Of a DNA stretch of 64,000 nucleotides, positions 54,331 through 62,431 are shown one piece after another. The DNA is from Algorimicrobium algoritergicola. GTDB taxonomy: Bacteria > Bacteroidota > Bacteroidia > Flavobacteriales > Flavobacteriaceae. How positions within the stretch are numbered: position 1 is the first letter of the stretch; the number at the start of each line of letters is the position of its first letter. The notes under the pieces are model-generated. The model ran no database searches. It worked only from the letters and a program-made list of their open reading frames with translations, and had not been told where the DNA came from. The translations under genes were made by a program, and so were the position numbers. The DNA lies in NCBI RefSeq assembly GCF_008086165.1, contig NZ_VSKL01000004.1:1-64000 (forward strand), read 5' to 3'.

Positions 54331-54879
54331 ATGAAAAAATTACATGGATTAATAATTCTGATTTGTTGCATCACTTTTAGTTGCGAGCGTGATGATATCT
54401 GTACTTTAGATACTGTTACCACACCACGTTTAACTATATCCTTTTTGAGTATTGAAAATCCCGAACAGCAAAACCCGAGAAATGTAGGTAAATGTCGCGT
54501 TCAAGGAATTGGTGTTGCTGATGATGAAACGCTTCCAGATTTAGATGGAACCAGAGATAAACAAGTAATTTTACTTCCATTAAAAACAACAGAGAATAGT
54601 ACTCAATATAGTATCTATAAAAATTACAAATTAAATAATAATAATACGCCTGAAAATCCAGATGATGATTTCGTAACTGGTAACGAGGATATTATAACTA
54701 TTTCTTACGTAACTGAAGAAGTTTACGTTTCAAGAGCATGTGGTTTTAAAACCGTATTTAAGAATATCTCCGTGACGGTTGAAGATGATGGAAACAAATG
54801 GATAAAAATTATTCAGTCTGTAAATGATAATCAAATAATAGAAAATGAATACACAACAAACTATAACATCTATCATTAA
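54331..54879 (+). CDS. DUF6452-family lipoprotein
   Basis: The 182-residue protein has a lipobox (ITFSCERDD; Cys19). Beta-rich strands typical of the DUF6452 family follow (TPRLTISFLSIENPEQ, CRVQGIGVADDE, EDIITISYVTEEVYVSRACGFKTVFKNISVTVEDDGNKWIKII). Function unknown. It starts 5 bp after rlmD and overlaps the next gene by 35 bp. Confidence 0.85.
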   Translation: MKKLHGLIILICCITFSCERDDICTLDTVTTPRLTISFLSIENPEQQNPRNVGKCRVQGIGVADDETLPDLDGTRDKQVILLPLKTTENSTQYSIYKNYKLNNNNTPENPDDDFVTGNEDIITISYVTEEVYVSRACGFKTVFKNISVTVEDDGNKWIKIIQSVNDNQIIENEYTTNYNIYH

Positions 54880-55582
54880 AACATGTTTTATTGGTTTGCT
54901 GTTTTGTTCAGTTTCATTTGCACAAAACGATAGCATTCCTACAAACAAAAAATTAAAAGACAGCAGCAAGCAACTAGAAAAATACGGACTGCGTGTTGGT
55001 GGTGATGCTAGTAAATTACTACGTTCATTTTTAGACGATGACTATAAGGGTTTTGAAGTAAATGGTGATTTCCGGTTTACAAAAAAATGGTATTTAGCTG
55101 GTGAATTTGGTGTTGAAGAAAAAACAACGACCACAGATTATATTGATGTCACAGCCACCGGAACCTACATAAAACTTGGAGCCGATTATAACGCTTACGA
55201 AAACTGGTATGGCATGAATAATTTACTGTATGGTGGTTTTCGTGTAGCATTCAGTAATTTTAGTCAAGACTTAAATAGTTTTGGTGTGTACTCTCAAAAT
55301 CAATATTGGGCACCACAATTTTCAACGTCGGAATCTAAAAAATTTAGTGGTTTAAATGCGGTTTGGGCTGAATTTATTGTAGGCTTAAAAGTAGAAGTTC
55401 TAACCAACTTGTTTTTAGGAGTTAATGCTCAATTTAAATATATAATTACGCAAAGCGAACCCGATAATTTTGAAAACATCTATATTCCAGGATACAATAA
55501 AACCTATGATAGTGGGAGTTTTGGCTTTGGTTATGGCTATAATATTTCGTATTTGATTCCGATTTTCAAGAAGGCTAAATAG
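54845..55582 (+). CDS. DUF6048-family outer-membrane protein
   Basis: The 245-residue protein has a signal peptide (ends VSFAQ). Strands of a DUF6048-type barrel follow (YGLRVGGDASKLLRSFLDD, FEVNGDFRFTKKWYLAGEFGVEEK, YKYIITQSE-like strand). It is the third gene of the rlmD-DUF6452-DUF6048 run, and its ATG lies within the DUF6452 gene. Function unknown; the constant pairing with DUF6452 suggests the two act together. Confidence 0.87.
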   Translation: MNTQQTITSIIKTCFIGLLFCSVSFAQNDSIPTNKKLKDSSKQLEKYGLRVGGDASKLLRSFLDDDYKGFEVNGDFRFTKKWYLAGEFGVEEKTTTTDYIDVTATGTYIKLGADYNAYENWYGMNNLLYGGFRVAFSNFSQDLNSFGVYSQNQYWAPQFSTSESKKFSGLNAVWAEFIVGLKVEVLTNLFLGVNAQFKYIITQSEPDNFENIYIPGYNKTYDSGSFGFGYGYNISYLIPIFKKAK

Positions 55583-55811
55583 TGTTCAGTGTTCAGAAGA
55601 TTAAAAATTTCTGAAATTAAATACTAAATTCCAAAACGTAATAACAGAGTTTCTACGATAAATTTCCAATAATTAACCCTGTAACTTTACCTCTCTCTGA
55701 CTTTGCCAGAAATATAAGTTCAAAGTTTATGATTCAAAATTTAAAGTTAGACAAACGAGCGTTTATTCAACTTAAGTTAAAAGTCATACTTCCTAACAAC
55801 AGGATGTTAAC
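55583..55811. other. Intergenic region between convergent DUF6048 and THUMP genes (229 bp)
   Basis: AT-rich. I see no frame worth calling and no clear hairpin terminator. Confidence 0.5.
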
Positions 55812-56975
55812 CTAATCCCTATCTTGAAACTTCGCTTTTTTACTACCTTCATACATGACATATTTAACTAAACGCGATTCTAATTTCGCATTCATTAAAT
55901 GTATTTTCCGAGAAGGACGTAATCCAACATGTTTTAAAGCATCTAAATTAGATGTAATAAACCACGCATCAGTTCCTGGATAGTTTTGTTTTAAGGTATC
56001 ACCAATTGCGGCATAAAACTTTTCCATATCTATATCCAATCGTTCCCCATAAGGTGGATTGAAAACCATATGAAGCTTGGCATCACCAGCCTTTTGAGTT
56101 TTAAAGAAATCCTCATGTTTGATGCTGACAAACTCATCCAAATGCGCATTCTTCAAGTTGTCCTTCGCCTTTGTTACAGCACTAGGCGATTTGTCATAAC
56201 CCATTATTTTATGATGAAAGTCTCGTGTTTTTTTCAAGAGTGATCCTTCAATAGTTTCAAATAAAGCAACATCCCAATCATTCCAGCGTTCAAAGGCAAA
56301 TTCTTTTCGCATTAAGTTTGGTGGAATGTTACAGGCAATCATAGCCGCTTCAGCCAAAATAGTACCACTACCACACATAGGGTCCATAAAATCCGATTGA
56401 CCATCCCAACCTGATAACATAACCAATCCTGCTGCCAAAACTTCATTTATTGGTGCAATATTGGTAGCCGTTTTATAACCACGTTTATGTAAGGATTCTC
56501 CGGAGGAATCTAAAGAGATCGTACATTGATTTCTATCAATGTGAACATTCACCTTTAAATCAGGGAACCGTAAATCAATATTTGGTCGCTCATTAGTTGT
56601 ATCTCTAAATTTGTCAACAATGGCATCTTTTGTTTTTAGAGAAATATATTGGGAATGTGTAAATTGTTCCGAATGAACCGTAGAACTAATAGCTAAAGTG
56701 CCACTAGATTTCATAAACTGACTCCAATCCATTTTATAGACTTGGTCATACAGATCTTGTTCATCTTTAATACGAAAACTATTAATTGGTTTTAATATTT
56801 TTATAGCCGTACGCAAACCTAAATTAGCTTTGTACATAAAACCTTTATCACCAGTAAAACCAACCATTCTAGTTCCTTTCTGGATATCAGATGCACCTAG
56901 TTGAAGTAGCTCTTTTTCTAGTAATTCTTCAAAGCCAAATAAGGTTTTGGCAACCATTTTATAATTATTCTCCAT
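55812..56975 (-). CDS. THUMP-domain class I RNA methyltransferase (RlmL-like)
   Basis: About 387 residues from the ATG at 56975. A THUMP domain (about 45-150 in the long frame) is followed by a Rossmann methyltransferase with the SAM-binding site LVMLSGWDGQSDFMDPMCGSGT and the target-base motif FNPPYGERL. The family methylates guanine N2 or related positions in rRNA or tRNA. A longer frame to 57020 is rejected, because a -7 box lies inside it (56996-57003), just upstream of the chosen ATG. Confidence 0.9.
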   Translation of the reverse strand: MENNYKMVAKTLFGFEELLEKELLQLGASDIQKGTRMVGFTGDKGFMYKANLGLRTAIKILKPINSFRIKDEQDLYDQVYKMDWSQFMKSSGTLAISSTVHSEQFTHSQYISLKTKDAIVDKFRDTTNERPNIDLRFPDLKVNVHIDRNQCTISLDSSGESLHKRGYKTATNIAPINEVLAAGLVMLSGWDGQSDFMDPMCGSGTILAEAAMIACNIPPNLMRKEFAFERWNDWDVALFETIEGSLLKKTRDFHHKIMGYDKSPSAVTKAKDNLKNAHLDEFVSIKHEDFFKTQKAGDAKLHMVFNPPYGERLDIDMEKFYAAIGDTLKQNYPGTDAWFITSNLDALKHVGLRPSRKIHLMNAKLESRLVKYVMYEGSKKAKFQDRD

Positions 56976-56995
56976 TGCAGATATTAAATAGATTG

Positions 56996-57014
56996 CAAAA
57001 ATACAGTATTTTTG
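56996..57014. repeat. Palindrome of two facing -7 boxes
   Basis: CAAAAATACAGTATTTTTG has perfect 9-base arms around a central A. It overlaps a - strand -7 box and a + strand TATTTTTG (57007-57014), so it may be a divergent promoter or a dimeric operator. Confidence 0.5.
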
Positions 57015-57025
57015 TGGCAAGACAA
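56996..57025 (-). promoter_or_regulatory. Promoter of the THUMP methyltransferase gene
   Basis: On the - strand TTG (57025-57023), a 19-bp spacer and TATTTTTG (57003-56996) match the consensus. The leader before the ATG at 56975 is about 15 bases. Confidence 0.75.
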
Positions 57026-57106
57026 CAGACTTTACTCAACAAAGACATTTTTTTGGGTGACTAAATAATTATTAAAAGATCAAATCCCAGCATTGGGAAA
57101 ACTTCT

Positions 57107-57835
57107 ATGGAAAACACAGCACAATGGTTTGCTTCTTGGTTTGACACACCATATTATCACATACTTTATAAAGATAGAGATAATAGCGAGGCACAGCTAT
57201 TTATGGATACTTTAACCAATTATTTGAATCTACCAGAAGATGGTGAAATTCTAGATTTAGCATGCGGAAAAGGCCGTCATGCTATATATTTAAATTCTTT
57301 AGGTTATCATGTTACAGGTGCAGATTTATCTGAAAACAGCATAGATCACGCTAAACAATTTGAAAACGAAACCTTAAATTTTCAAGTTCATGATATGTGT
57401 AAACCTTTTAATAAGCAGTTTGATGCTGTTTTTAATTTGTTTACTAGTTTTGGATATTTTGAAAATGAAGCGGATAACTTAAGAACCATTCAAGCCATTC
57501 AAGCTGATTTAAATGAAACAGGGTTTGGGGTTATAGATTTTATGAATAGCGACTTTGTCATTGATAATTTAGTTCCTGAAGAAACTAAAACGATTGAAGG
57601 AATTGAGTTTCATTTGAAACGTTCTGTTCAAAATGGCTATATTATAAAAGATATTCAGTTTAAAGATGCTGGGGAAAACTATCAATTTCAAGAACGTGTG
57701 CGCGCGTTTACTTTAGATGATTTTCAAGAGCTGTTTGATCAAGCAGGCGTCTATTTATTAGATATTTTTGGAGATTATAAATTAAATAAATTCAATAAAA
57801 ATACCTCTGAACGTTTAATTATGATTTTTAAATAA
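57107..57835 (+). CDS. Class I SAM-dependent methyltransferase
   Basis: The 242-residue protein has motif I EILDLACGKGRHAIYLNSLGY and acidic motif ADLSENSI. The central FNLFTSFGYF strand and the family's N-terminal WFASWFDTPYYHILYKDRD resemble small-molecule or tellurite-type methyltransferases of the SAM clan. The substrate is unknown. It overlaps the ZIP gene by one base (TAATG), so the pair is translationally coupled. Confidence 0.88.
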   Translation: MENTAQWFASWFDTPYYHILYKDRDNSEAQLFMDTLTNYLNLPEDGEILDLACGKGRHAIYLNSLGYHVTGADLSENSIDHAKQFENETLNFQVHDMCKPFNKQFDAVFNLFTSFGYFENEADNLRTIQAIQADLNETGFGVIDFMNSDFVIDNLVPEETKTIEGIEFHLKRSVQNGYIIKDIQFKDAGENYQFQERVRAFTLDDFQELFDQAGVYLLDIFGDYKLNKFNKNTSERLIMIFK

Positions 57836-58509
57836 TGTTACACTATATATTACCCATATTAGCGGTTATTATTGGTGCTGCCTTGGTTATTTTAACACGC
57901 AAAAAAGCCTATTTTAACTTCAAATTGCTACTTGCTTTTAGTGGAGCCTTTCTATTAGCCTTAACCCTTTTTGAATTATTACCGGAAGTATATCATCATT
58001 TAGATGCCAAAGAGACTGGACTCTATATTATGTTTGGAATTCTAATTCAAATAATTTTAGAATTCTTTTCCAAAGGCGCAGAACATGGTCATGTTCACGT
58101 TCATAATCATGATGACAAATTTCCTTGGGCATTATTTATAAGTTTATGTATTCATAGCTTTTTAGAAGGTTTTCCAATTCATGAACACAATGATATGGTG
58201 TATGGTGTTCTTGTTCATAAAATTCCCATTGCTACAGTTATTACGGGTTTTTTAATCCATTCAAAAGCTACTAAATTTCAAGTCATTTCCTTTCTAATAA
58301 TTTTTGCGGCTATGACACCTTTAGGAACTTACATTTCTAATCACGCAAATATTGCTACGCACTATATTAGTGCTATAAATGCCATTGTAATTGGTATCTT
58401 TTTACACATTTCAACCACTATTTTATTTGAAAGTGGTGAAGGTCATAAATTTAATCTCACCAAGTTAATAGCAATCGTTTTAGGCATTGCAGCAGCTTAT
58501 ATGATTTAA
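57835..58509 (+). CDS. ZIP-family metal permease
   Basis: The 224-residue protein has about seven membrane segments, a His-rich loop (EHGHVHVHNHDD) and the ZIP core (LHSFLEGFPIHEHND-like; HSFLEGFPIH near 135 and HKIPIAT near 160). ZIP proteins move divalent zinc, iron or manganese into the cytosol. The metal is not decidable from the sequence. It overlaps the methyltransferase stop by one base. Confidence 0.88.
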   Translation: MLHYILPILAVIIGAALVILTRKKAYFNFKLLLAFSGAFLLALTLFELLPEVYHHLDAKETGLYIMFGILIQIILEFFSKGAEHGHVHVHNHDDKFPWALFISLCIHSFLEGFPIHEHNDMVYGVLVHKIPIATVITGFLIHSKATKFQVISFLIIFAAMTPLGTYISNHANIATHYISAINAIVIGIFLHISTTILFESGEGHKFNLTKLIAIVLGIAAAYMI

Positions 58510-58518
58510 TATTGCTTT

Positions 58519-58947
58519 ATGTTTTCAAAAGAAGAATCTAGACAACTCCGACAATTATTCTGGACCAGTTTTGGGAAATCCTTTCCTAGAAAATGGATTT
58601 TATACGACACGAAAATAAAAGGGATGAGTTTTAAATTCCATTTTGATACGAAACACGCTATGGTTTCAATCGATTTAGAGGATGATTTGGAGAACCGCAT
58701 CAATATTTGGGAAAAATTAGAGACTTTAAAAACCATACTAATTGATGATTATTTACCGCTTGCTATTTTTGAAGAAGAATACTATTTAGAAAATGGTAAA
58801 GAAATCTCCCGAATTTACGTTCCTTTAGAACAAAAAGTATCCATTCATAACAAAAATACCTGGCAAGACGTTATGGTATTTCTGAACGATACCATGAGTC
58901 GTTTTGAATCCTTTTTTGAAGATTATAGAGAGGTTATAACGCCCTAA
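58519..58947 (+). CDS. DUF4268-domain protein
   Basis: The 142-residue protein matches the DUF4268 family (EESRQLRQLFWTSFGKSFP, MSFKFHFDTKHAMVSIDLE, LPLAIFEEEYYLENGKEISRIYVPL). The domain is found alone or fused to restriction-like nucleases, but the function is unknown. It follows the ZIP gene by 9 bp. Confidence 0.88.
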   Translation: MFSKEESRQLRQLFWTSFGKSFPRKWILYDTKIKGMSFKFHFDTKHAMVSIDLEDDLENRINIWEKLETLKTILIDDYLPLAIFEEEYYLENGKEISRIYVPLEQKVSIHNKNTWQDVMVFLNDTMSRFESFFEDYREVITP

Positions 58948-59070
58948 TTATATTCTCAACTGACTTCTTCTACAAAGCCTATATAACATCGTGTTTTCGT
59001 AACTTTTATGGATTCAAGGAAATTATAATTTAAAACGTGATTTTCAGCTGATTATATCACGTTGATTTCC

Positions 59071-59078
59071 TACCTTTG
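59071..59078 (+). promoter_or_regulatory. -7 box before the MarC gene
   Basis: TACCTTTG, about 70 bp before the ATG at 59148. No TTG is found at the usual distance. Confidence 0.4.
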
Positions 59079-59147
59079 CAGCCTTAAAAAATCATGTTTC
59101 AAAACAGTGTTTATTGAGACTAAAAAAATATTAATTATTATTAGATA

Positions 59148-59765
59148 ATGGATCATCTTGTTACTTTTTCAATAACGGTATTTACTGGATTCTTTGCTAT
59201 TATGAATCCGATTTCTAATTTGCCTATTTTCCTATCACTCGTTGGAAATGCAGATAAGGAAACCAAGTTGCGTATCAGTAAACGTGCGGTTTTAATTGCA
59301 TTTATTATTGTGGCAATTTTTGTGATTCTTGGTAAAACCATTTTTGAATTATTTGGACTTACTATTCCTGCTTTTAAAATTACAGGTGGTATTTTAATTT
59401 TCTATGTCGGTTTTGATATGCTTCAATCGAAAAAATCAAGCATTAAAAATTTAAAAAACACGCATATTGACGAAAATATTGCTGTTTCACCATTAGCTAT
59501 TCCTATTCTAGCTGGGCCTGGAACTATTGTTACGGCTATGAACTTTGTATCGGATGCCAATGCTTTAAAAATAGGATTGGTACTATTAATTTTTGCTGTT
59601 ATGTGTTTGCTAACGTATATCACGTTCAGTTTAAGCGATTTTATAGTGCGCAAAATTGGCAATAACGTGATTTCTGTAGTTGGAAAGATTATGGGTTTAA
59701 TTATTGCTATTATTGGAACCAACATGATTATTGAAGGGATTAAAATCACATTCCACCTACCTTAA
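59148..59765 (+). CDS. MarC-family integral membrane protein
   Basis: The 205-residue protein has six membrane segments and the family patterns FFAIMNPISNLPIFLSL near the N-terminus and SPLAIPILAGPGTIVTAM. It is related to MarC/UPF0056, whose function is unknown (not multidrug resistance). Monocistronic. Confidence 0.94.
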   Translation: MDHLVTFSITVFTGFFAIMNPISNLPIFLSLVGNADKETKLRISKRAVLIAFIIVAIFVILGKTIFELFGLTIPAFKITGGILIFYVGFDMLQSKKSSIKNLKNTHIDENIAVSPLAIPILAGPGTIVTAMNFVSDANALKIGLVLLIFAVMCLLTYITFSLSDFIVRKIGNNVISVVGKIMGLIIAIIGTNMIIEGIKITFHLP

Positions 59766-59773
59766 TTTTAGGT

Positions 59774-60400
59774 TTAAATCACGTAAAAGAAAACCATAAT
59801 AAAATGGCAAATAGCACCAGCTAAAACGAAAAGATGCCAGATTACATGGTTGAATTTTATTTTATCAATTGCATAAAATAAAATACCAGCTGTATAGGCA
59901 AAGCCACCTGCAAACAACCAGTAAAGTCCTGTAGCTCCTAAATTCTCTGATAAATAACTGAAATCAAATATAACGAGCCATCCCATTATTAGGTAAAGCA
60001 AAACGGAAAAGAATTCGAATTTTCCCGTGAAAAAAACTTTTAAAACAAGTCCGAGTGCTGTAATTGCCCAAACCGTCCAAAATAAATACCACCCTTTACT
60101 GGCTTCAAGTGTAATTAAAGCAACTGGCGTATAGGTTCCGGCTATTAAAAAGTAAATACTAATATGATCCAGAATACGCAAATAATGTTTGGGCTTATCA
60201 GATTCTACAAAATGATATAAAGTAGAAGAACTAAACAGCAAAATTAAGGTTAGCCCGTAAACTATGACGCTAAATAAACTGTAGTCGGTTTTGTCAGAAT
60301 TATACAGTATTAACAACACTAATGCGGCAATACCTGTAAGCGCTCCAAGCGCATGAGTTAAACTGTTTAATCGTTCTTCAAAGGGAGTTTGTAAGCGCAT
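59774..60400 (-). CDS. Hemolysin III/PAQR-family membrane protein
   Basis: About 208 residues from the ATG at 60400. It has seven membrane segments and the family motifs RLNSLTHALGALTG near the N-terminus, STLYHFV and IWHLFVLAGAICHFIMVF at the end, with His residues that bind metal in PAQR proteins. The ATG overlaps the DUF4294 stop as TAATG, so 60400 is preferred over 60427. Family activity is unclear; hemolysin is a historic name. Confidence 0.92.
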   Translation of the reverse strand: MRLQTPFEERLNSLTHALGALTGIAALVLLILYNSDKTDYSLFSVIVYGLTLILLFSSSTLYHFVESDKPKHYLRILDHISIYFLIAGTYTPVALITLEASKGWYLFWTVWAITALGLVLKVFFTGKFEFFSVLLYLIMGWLVIFDFSYLSENLGATGLYWLFAGGFAYTAGILFYAIDKIKFNHVIWHLFVLAGAICHFIMVFFYVI

Positions 60401-61077
60401 TAGGGCATTTCTTTGGCGTTGAGCCATTTGTTGGTTAATTCATAAAAATCGAAATCTAAAGCAGACTCTTGACGTTCCAAACGACCGCTTTGGAAATTAC
60501 GTTCTAGAACATCTTCAATTAAATAATCTTCTTTAACATTCCAAGGATCAAATTCTTCTTTTAGAGATATATTAAATAGTAATGCCGTATTATTAAACCA
60601 AAAGGCGCGCCAACCACTGCGCAAGTCTTTTATTAAATCGAATGTCGTTACGCCTGTTTGTCTGTGAATTAATTTTACAAGAATTTGTCCTTCCGTTTTG
60701 GTGAGTTTTTTCAATTCGGCTGAAAATTCATCTTCAATATATTTCTGAATTAATTTAGCATAGCGTCGCTTTTCACTTTCACGTTCTAAACTATTTAAAC
60801 GTTCACTTAAAGATTCCAAACGTTCAGATGCTAGTTTAGCATACGGATAGACTTTAATAGTTTTTCGCCTAATAACTAAATACCGTTTCCGATCTTCATC
60901 ACTATTAAATTTTAAGCGATGAAGCAACATCACTTCATTCAGATTAATAGCTGTTTTAGGTATTGAATCGCCTTCAACAAGGATATAAAAAACGTCTGTA
61001 GAATCCTGAACCTCCTCCTCTATTTGAGCAAAAAGTATCATGGGAAAAACTAAAAATAAGTAGACAATTACTTTCAT
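60400..61077 (-). CDS. DUF4294-domain secreted protein
   Basis: The 225-residue protein has a signal peptide (ends ILFAQ). A DUF4294 body follows with the helical YPYAKLASERLESLSERLNSLERESEKRRYAKLIQKYI and the FNNTALLFNISLKEEFDPWN strand. Function unknown. It is translationally coupled to the downstream hemolysin III gene by a TAATG overlap. Confidence 0.92.
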   Translation of the reverse strand: MKVIVYLFLVFPMILFAQIEEEVQDSTDVFYILVEGDSIPKTAINLNEVMLLHRLKFNSDEDRKRYLVIRRKTIKVYPYAKLASERLESLSERLNSLERESEKRRYAKLIQKYIEDEFSAELKKLTKTEGQILVKLIHRQTGVTTFDLIKDLRSGWRAFWFNNTALLFNISLKEEFDPWNVKEDYLIEDVLERNFQSGRLERQESALDFDFYELTNKWLNAKEMP

Positions 61078-61191
61078 AGCTTAAATTGAATCCAAAATCG
61101 TTCCAAATTGGAAGTGTAAAATTAATAATTTAAAAACCCTTTAACCTTAAAATAGTATTAATATTGTTATTTTAGTGCAAAAATAATACAG

Positions 61192-62280
61192 ATGGCAAAA
61201 AAGAGTATACTGAATAAAAAGTCGATGGACTTTCTAGAGAAATATTTAAATAATGCATCACCAACGGGTTATGAGTGGGAAGGTCAGAAAATATGGATGG
61301 ACTACCTAAAACCGTATGTAGATGAGTTTATTACGGATACCTATGGAACAGCGGTTGGTATTATAAACCCGGATGCTAAATATAAGGTGGTTATTGAAGG
61401 ACATGCAGATGAGATTTCTTGGTATGTTAACTATATTTCAGATAATGGATTAATTTATGTGGTTCGTAATGGTGGTAGTGATCATCAAATTGCACCGAGT
61501 AAGGTGGTTAATATTCATACAAAAAATGGCATTGTAAAAGGCGTTTTTGGATGGCCTGCAATTCATACGAGAAACAAAGCTAAAGAGGAAGCACCAAAAC
61601 CTGATAATATTTGTATTGATGTTGGCGCAAAAGACAAAGCTGGAGTGGAAAAAATGGACATCCATGTAGGTTGTGTTATTACCTATCCTGATGAATTTCA
61701 TATTCTTAATAACGATAAATTTGTTTGTCGTGCTTTAGATAACCGTATGGGTGGATTTATGATTGCAGAAGTAGCGAGACTTTTAAAGGAAAACAAGAAA
61801 ACACTACCATTCGGTTTATATATTACCAACTCGGTTCAAGAAGAAATTGGTTTACGTGGTGCCGAAATGATCACTCAAACTATAAAACCTAATGTGGCTA
61901 TTGTAACCGATGTTACGCATGATACAACGACACCAATGATAGACCAAAAGGCTCAAGGTTTTGTAGAATTAGGCTCGGGTCCTGTTATTGCGTATGCACC
62001 AGCTGTACAACAAAAACTTCGGGATTTAATCACGGAAACGGCCGAAGAGAAAAAGATTCCTTTTCAACGTGCTGCACTATCTAGAGCAACAGGAACAGAT
62101 ACAGATGCCTTTGCTTATAGCAATGGTGGCGTACCTTCTGCCCTAATTTCGTTACCGCTGCGTTATATGCATACAACGGTGGAAATGGTTCATAGAGACG
62201 ATGTTGAAAATGTCATTAAAATGATTTATGAAACATTATTGAAAATGAAAGAAGGCGAAACGTATTCGTATTTTAAATAG
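61192..62280 (+). CDS. M42-family metallopeptidase
   Basis: The 362-residue protein has N-terminal SPTGYEWEGQKIW, IEGHADEISWYV with the first metal His, RALDNRMGGF with the bridging Asp, SVQEEIGLRGAEM with the catalytic Glu pair, and VTDVTHDTTTP. It is a cytosolic aminopeptidase or endoglucanase-like family with co-catalytic metal ions; the usual role is peptide degradation. The ORF is complete. No confident promoter is seen. Confidence 0.93.
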   Translation: MAKKSILNKKSMDFLEKYLNNASPTGYEWEGQKIWMDYLKPYVDEFITDTYGTAVGIINPDAKYKVVIEGHADEISWYVNYISDNGLIYVVRNGGSDHQIAPSKVVNIHTKNGIVKGVFGWPAIHTRNKAKEEAPKPDNICIDVGAKDKAGVEKMDIHVGCVITYPDEFHILNNDKFVCRALDNRMGGFMIAEVARLLKENKKTLPFGLYITNSVQEEIGLRGAEMITQTIKPNVAIVTDVTHDTTTPMIDQKAQGFVELGSGPVIAYAPAVQQKLRDLITETAEEKKIPFQRAALSRATGTDTDAFAYSNGGVPSALISLPLRYMHTTVEMVHRDDVENVIKMIYETLLKMKEGETYSYFK

Positions 62281-62318
62281 AAGGAGTTATAGCATAGAAA
62301 AAGCTATTTAGCTCTAAA

Positions 62319-62388
62319 TGTCACATTGAGCGAAGTCGAAATGTTTTAGTTTTCAAATAATAAAACTTCGACTGCGTTCAGTTTGACA
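62319..62388. repeat. Imperfect palindromic intergenic repeat
   Basis: TGTCACATTGAGCGAAGTCGAA (left arm starts at 62319) and the right arm TTCGACTGCG ... TTTGACA (ending 62388) form an interrupted inverted repeat over 70 bp between two genes. I recall sequences of this ATTGAGCGAAGTCGA type as multi-copy in flavobacteria, but no second copy is seen in this window. It may act as a terminator or be a REP-like element. Confidence 0.55.
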
Positions 62389-62431
62389 AATTATAAACAC
62401 TCCTCAAATAGTTCTTCGTTTTGACAGTATT

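Noticed and set aside
55812-57020. Longer start (57020) for the THUMP methyltransferase
   Set aside because: The gene's own -7 box (56996-57003) lies within the extra codons; 56975 is the first start after it.
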